Below, one piece after another: positions 62,323 through 64,000 of a DNA stretch of 64,000 nt. The position numbers and the translations under genes were made by a program. Every line of letters starts with the position of its first letter. Within the stretch, counting starts at the first letter, position 1. Below the pieces are notes generated by a model. It saw only the letters and a list, made by a program, of their open reading frames with translations, did no database searches and was not told where the DNA came from. This DNA is from Chamaecrista fasciculata (taxonomy: Eukaryota > Streptophyta > Magnoliopsida > Fabales > Fabaceae), in NCBI GenBank assembly GCA_003254925.1, contig QANZ01043826.1:215409-279408 (forward strand), read 5' to 3'.

Positions 62323-64000
62323 TTTTATTATTATTGTCAGTTTGTCACTATTTCATTAATTCCTTCCTTCTTCTAGCTACTACTTCCTCTCTCTGCTTAT
62401 TTTATCCATCAAACCTTCATGCAAATCACATTTCTGTGCTGTTTTCATCATCACACAAGCAAACTTTCTTCTAGAATCCAATGCTGTTTTTGTTTCAATT
62501 TGGTTAGGTTCCTCATTCTCATTGTTTCTTCTTCATGGCTAGGTACATTCTCTCCTTATTTTCGTTCTCACCCGAAGTTTGTGCTCTGAATTCAAAGCAC
62601 TCAGGCATCAAATAAATACTTGTTTCTTTTTTTAGAAAGTAAATAAGCTCACTATTTTCTAGGGAGTTCTTCTTTGTAGTTTCATACTATAGTATATACC
62701 TTCATCACTTGAGTTCCTTCTTATTAGCCCAAGAAAATGGTTATACCTTTAAGATAGCGTCAATGCACAAAAACTAACCTAAAATTTTTTTGCTGTGAAA
62801 AAAATAAATAAAATAGAAATGTAAATAAGAAGGGAAATTTTATATGATTATTTATGAAAGCGGATAAGCATAAATTAATAACTTGTACAATGTGGTTGAT
62901 CTGTATAACAATTTCCCTGTTGTTACGGAAATACTATTACTAAAAATAAAGTTACAGTTGGTTCTTGTCGGAGAAACAAACCAGAAGAGAAGGGAAGTGA
63001 GGTTTTTTTTTTTCTTTCCGACTTAGAATAAAAACTGACCGTTTTTTTCTCTTATAGTTTAAGCTAGAAAAATGGATGATATGAGGATAATTAAATTCAA
63101 AGTTAAAAAATGGCAAAATTAATTTTTTAAAAAAAAAAATTCTGTCCCCAAAAAATTAAAATTTTCTTGGTTAAAAATACTTTTTTTTTTTCATATTCAG
63201 ACTTGAATTCAAATTAGGGAAAACAAAATTAATTTGTTATTATCCAATATCATCAAGTGACAAATTTATAAATGATTGCAAATGATAGCGATGATCATGA
63301 AATTTAAGTAGCAGATTATATAATTATAGTCGTAGACCCATTAGGCCATCATAGAAAAGGTATCCCAAAAATAAAAAGGTTCATGTTATAATGTCAAGAC
63401 AGGCAGGCCAACCACATAACAGGCCCCTACCTAGGACGATGTTTTACGTCACGGGACGAGAAAAAAAAAACCTCAGCTGCATCTAACTGACCACATAATT
63501 TATACCTCAATTGACAAATATGAAATACCTTGAACTTGATCGAATACTATATTGCGTACTTTCCCATTGGATTAGGGTTAAATTTACAAAAATTCTAAAA
63601 TCCCTAGGTAGATAATTCTTTAAAATTCTCTTAGCTTCGCTGATGACACATCAAATTAAGTTACGAGGGCATTGAACCCCAAATGTGGCAAAAAAGGAAG
63701 AAGTTCGATGAATGTTGTCTCGTACTTAATTTATGAGAGAAATAAAAAAAAGGTTCCAAAAGGAAAATAGGAGAAGATGGAGATGGAGAAAGATGAAGAA
63801 GCCAAAATATATGGACTGTGTTGTAAGCAATTGAGAGACAGTGTGTGACGGATGACGAGGACATTGCATTGGTTAAATAGTTGATGGAGGCAAATTTCAT
63901 GTCACGGTTGCCATAAACAAGGCAGCAAGGGGACAAGTTAAAACCTCTATTATGCTAAACTCACTACATTCTAAGAAGAACAAACAATCCTAGCTAGGGG
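62323..64000. other. Right-end intergenic region
   Basis: AT-rich DNA with long homopolymers (about 63120-63190). The open frame at 63936-63661 (minus) lacks domain features and looks like a leader or random frame. No gene can be supported before the window ends. Confidence 0.45.

Noticed and set aside
63661..63936. 91-residue minus-strand frame at the right end
   Set aside because: It is Ser/Phe/His-rich with no domain, signal or family match; composition fits a leader or chance frame.

Overview
The window is nuclear DNA of a flowering plant, most likely a woody or herbaceous eudicot. Genes are spliced with short AT-rich GT-AG introns, intergenic DNA is AT-rich, and every recognisable protein is plant-specific or plastid/mitochondrion-targeted. 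I cannot name the species. The assembly is draft: N runs lie at 39272-40056 and 40720-40721, with single Ns at 10086 and 54514.

Layout, left to right: phenylalanine ammonia-lyase (PAL, +, 1147-4136); mitochondrial NAD-isocitrate dehydrogenase catalytic subunit (IDH5 type, +, 5699-9695); adenosine kinase (ADK, +, 11199-13838); a palindromic Mutator-like element carrying a captured host-gene fragment (15840-17032); an intronless multi-pass membrane protein (+, 17417-18814); a SAUR (-, 22055-21684); a small secreted-peptide candidate (+, 25290-25571); a TRF-like telobox-Myb protein (TRFL8 type, -, 29651-26354); an ABCG24-type half-size ABC transporter (-, 38296-32346); a PCRK/PBL19-type receptor-like cytoplasmic kinase (+, 41810-44132); a second palindromic element (46126-46554); an OTU deubiquitinase (+, 48197-51402); a class I TCP factor (TCP11 type, -, 52822-52175); the plastid sigma factor SIG6 (+, 55871-60182); a decayed ubiquitin-like copy and an intact tandem ubiquitin-like gene (both -, about 60.7 and 61.9-62.3 kb).

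These are ordinary unlinked housekeeping, signalling and metabolic genes, not an operon or a cluster for one pathway. What links them is ancestry. As I recall the Arabidopsis map, PAL1, a membrane protein, a SAUR, TRFL8, ABCG24, TCP11 and SIG6 lie consecutively on chromosome 2, while IDH5, ADK2, a SAUR, PCRK2 and an OTU gene lie consecutively on chromosome 5 (a sister set is on chromosome 3). Here the two sets are interleaved in a single row, which looks like the unfractionated ancestral order.

Exon structures were built by eye from splice signals, reading frame and family knowledge. For the spliced genes the exon lengths sum to whole codons and all junctions keep frame, so most boundaries should be right. 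The most notable non-genic structures are the 1.19-kb foldback Pack-MULE-like element with a 9-bp target duplication, the 429-bp palindromic element, a near-perfect 24-bp intronic hairpin, a GC-AG intron in the kinase, and a three-copy dispersed repeat.
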